Below are positions 6,224 to 7,187 of a stretch of DNA of 7,187 bases, one piece after another. The stretch is from an uncultured Collinsella sp. (GTDB lineage: Bacteria; Actinomycetota; Coriobacteriia; Coriobacteriales; Coriobacteriaceae). The stretch covers positions 1 through 7,187 of the forward strand of contig CABSNX010000100.1 in the NCBI GenBank assembly GCA_902479205.1, in the 5' to 3' direction. Below the pieces are notes generated by a model. The model ran no database searches and was not told the origin of the DNA. It saw only the letters and a program-made list of their open reading frames with translations. Position 1 is the stretch's first letter, and every line of letters begins with the position of its first letter. The position numbers were made by a program, and so were the translations under genes.

Positions 6224-6628
6224 ATGGCTATCGAGAAGACCTTCATCATGATTAAGCCCGACGCCGTGCGCGACCGCAAGATCGGCGAGATTGTTGCTCG
6301 CATTGAGCGTAGCGGCCTTGTCATCGAGCGCATGGAGATGACCACGCTCGAGCGCGCTACCGTCGAGGAGCACTACGCCCATCTGGCCGACAAGCCCTTC
6401 TTTGGCGGTCTCTGTGACTTTATGACGAGCGGTCCGGTCGTCAAGATGGTCGTTTCCGGTCTCTCCGCTGTCTCCAAGATGCGCACCCTCATGGGCGCTA
6501 CCAACCCGCTTGACGCTGCCCCCGGCACCATTCGCGGCGATTTCGCTGTCGATGTCAACGCCAACGTGATCCACGGCTCCGGCTGCCTGGAGAACGCCGA
6601 GATCGAGATCAAGCGCTTCTTTGGCTAA
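6224..6628 (+). CDS. ndk: Nucleoside diphosphate kinase
   Basis: Transfers the terminal phosphate of ATP to nucleoside diphosphates through a phosphohistidine, balancing cytoplasmic NTP and dNTP pools. The product is 134 residues, close to the bacterial norm of 135-145. Visible features are IMIKPDAV with Lys11, Tyr51, PFF at 58-60, SGPVV at 69-73, Arg87, GATNP with Thr93, GTIRGDF with Arg104, Asn114, and the phosphorylated His117 in NVIHGSGCLENAE. The active-site loop normally reads HGSDS; here codons 120-121 are GGC TGC, giving Gly and Cys in place of Asp and Ser. Every other catalytic residue I can align is kept, so the enzyme is probably active. The ATG at 6224 has GAAAGG (6211-6216) at 7 bases; an upstream in-frame start at 6182 would add 14 unsupported residues. 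It appears monocistronic, with its own promoter and a strong terminator. Confidence 0.96.
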   Translation: MAIEKTFIMIKPDAVRDRKIGEIVARIERSGLVIERMEMTTLERATVEEHYAHLADKPFFGGLCDFMTSGPVVKMVVSGLSAVSKMRTLMGATNPLDAAPGTIRGDFAVDVNANVIHGSGCLENAEIEIKRFFG

Positions 6629-6666
6629 ACCAGCTTTGACTCCTTAAAGCTGTTAGCGTGTGGCTT

Positions 6667-6703
6667 GGGCGCCGCGGAACTCCATCCGTGGCGCCCTTTT
6701 ATT
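6667..6703 (+). terminator. Intrinsic terminator of ndk
   Basis: GGGCGCCGCGG (6667-6677) pairs with CCGTGGCGCCC (6686-6696), an 11-bp stem with one G-U pair and an 8-base loop, followed by TTTTATT. It lies 38 bp after the ndk stop. It is the best intrinsic terminator in the window. Confidence 0.88.
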
Positions 6704-6716
6704 CCAGAATCTATGA

Positions 6717-6753
6717 AGGGGCCCGCTCGGACATGAGTTCCGAGCGGGCCCCT
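6717..6753 (-). terminator. 15-bp hairpin downstream of rpiB
   Basis: Bases 6717-6731 pair perfectly with 6739-6753 around a 7-base loop; the arm core is GGGGCCCGCTCGG. It lies 26 bp past the rpiB stop on the minus strand and 13 bp beyond the ndk terminator, so it would end rpiB transcription. The minus-strand sequence after it (TCATAGATTCTGG) has only a poor U-tract. Confidence 0.65.
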
Positions 6754-6779
6754 GCTGTTAGCTTGTGGCACTGAGTAGT

Positions 6780-7140
6780 TTAGGCCTCGTCGACGACCTT
6801 GAGGCCGCGCGTGTGGTCGATCTCGTTGAGGAGGTTAACGCGACGCTCGTGACGACCGCCCTCAAACTCGGCGTCGAGCCACTCGTCGACAATCATCTTG
6901 GCGAGCTCGGAGCCCACGACGCGGGCGCCAAAGGCGAGCACGTTGGTGTTGTTGTGCATGCGGGAGAGCTTGGCGCTGAAGGGCTCGGAGCACACGACGG
7001 CGCGCACGCCCTCTACCTTGTTGGCAGCCAGGCTGATACCGACGCCGGTGCCGCAGATCAGGATGCCCAGGTCGACGTCGCCGTTGGCAACGGCCTTACC
7101 AACCTTGTAGCCGGCGATGGGGTAGTCAAAGCTCTCGGAG
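6780..7140 (-). CDS. rpiB: Ribose-5-phosphate isomerase B (RpiB/LacAB family), 5' partial
   Basis: Interconverts ribose 5-phosphate and ribulose 5-phosphate in the non-oxidative pentose phosphate pathway. The last 119 codons of a protein normally near 150 are present; the N-terminus with the family's CDHAG-type motif is off the window. The fragment begins SESFDYPIAGYKVGKAV. It shows LGILICGTGVGISLAANK with the catalytic Cys and Thr of the GTG loop, then SRMHNNTNVLAFGARVVG with the active-site His, and EGGRHERRV with the phosphate-binding arginines. This matches RpiB better than LacA or LacB, though the subfamilies are close. The apparent start MCIRDS is translated adapter, a known artefact, and must be removed. 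It ends with TAA (plus-strand 6780-6782) and converges on ndk. Upstream neighbours and control are unknown. Confidence 0.94.
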
Positions 7141-7187
7141 CTGTCTCTTATACACATCTGACGCTGCCGACGAATAGCCTTGTGTAG
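7141..7187 (-). other. Untrimmed Nextera Read 1 adapter, reverse complement (not genomic)
   Basis: CTGTCTCTTATACACATCT (7141-7159) is the Tn5 mosaic end in reverse. It is followed by GACGCTGCCGACGA (7160-7173), the index complement ATAGCCTT (7174-7181) and GTGTAG. The whole stretch is the exact reverse complement of 2-48, so both ends carry the same P5-side adapter and index. Genomic sequence ends at 7140. Confidence 0.98.

Overview
This is a 7.2 kb piece of a GC-rich bacterial chromosome. It carries untrimmed Illumina Nextera adapter at both ends: 1-48, and its reverse complement at 7141-7187. Genomic sequence therefore runs only from 49 to 7140, and both end genes are cut. The gene sequences, short AT-rich promoters and GC-rich hairpin terminators suggest a Coriobacteriia actinobacterium. 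Collinsella or a close relative is my best guess from memory of protein sequence style; no search was run.

Layout, left to right. The 3' third of polA (+, 5' end missing) is followed by a 14-bp hairpin and a 130-bp nested palindrome with perfect 34-bp arms. Converging on it is a HAD-IIB/Cof-type phosphatase gene (-). A 554-bp region then separates that gene from argG (+). A 56-codon small ORF of unknown function and argH (+) follow, then a terminator and a 384-bp gap holding a pair of LacI-type operator-like palindromes and the ndk promoter. ndk (+) comes next, and last rpiB (-, 5' end missing), converging on ndk across two strong hairpins.

argG and argH encode the last two steps of arginine synthesis (citrulline + aspartate to argininosuccinate, then to arginine + fumarate). 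The most interesting signal lies upstream of argG. There is a 24-codon ORF with a near-perfect Shine-Dalgarno site whose C-terminal half is packed with arginine (IRRQRAISRRR) and ends in CGA CGA CGA then stop. argG's 12 arginine codons are all CGC or CGT. Just downstream, two RNA hairpins compete for the same bases, and the later one is terminator-like. This is the architecture of a ribosome-mediated transcription attenuator that would sense arginine supply. It is a reading from sequence, untested.

Other items worth a look are the 130-bp palindrome, the small ORF between argG and argH, the paired operators before ndk, and an Ndk active-site loop reading HGSGC where the family normally has HGSDS. 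Large open frames antisense to polA, argG and argH are shadows of GC-rich coding sequence and are not listed.
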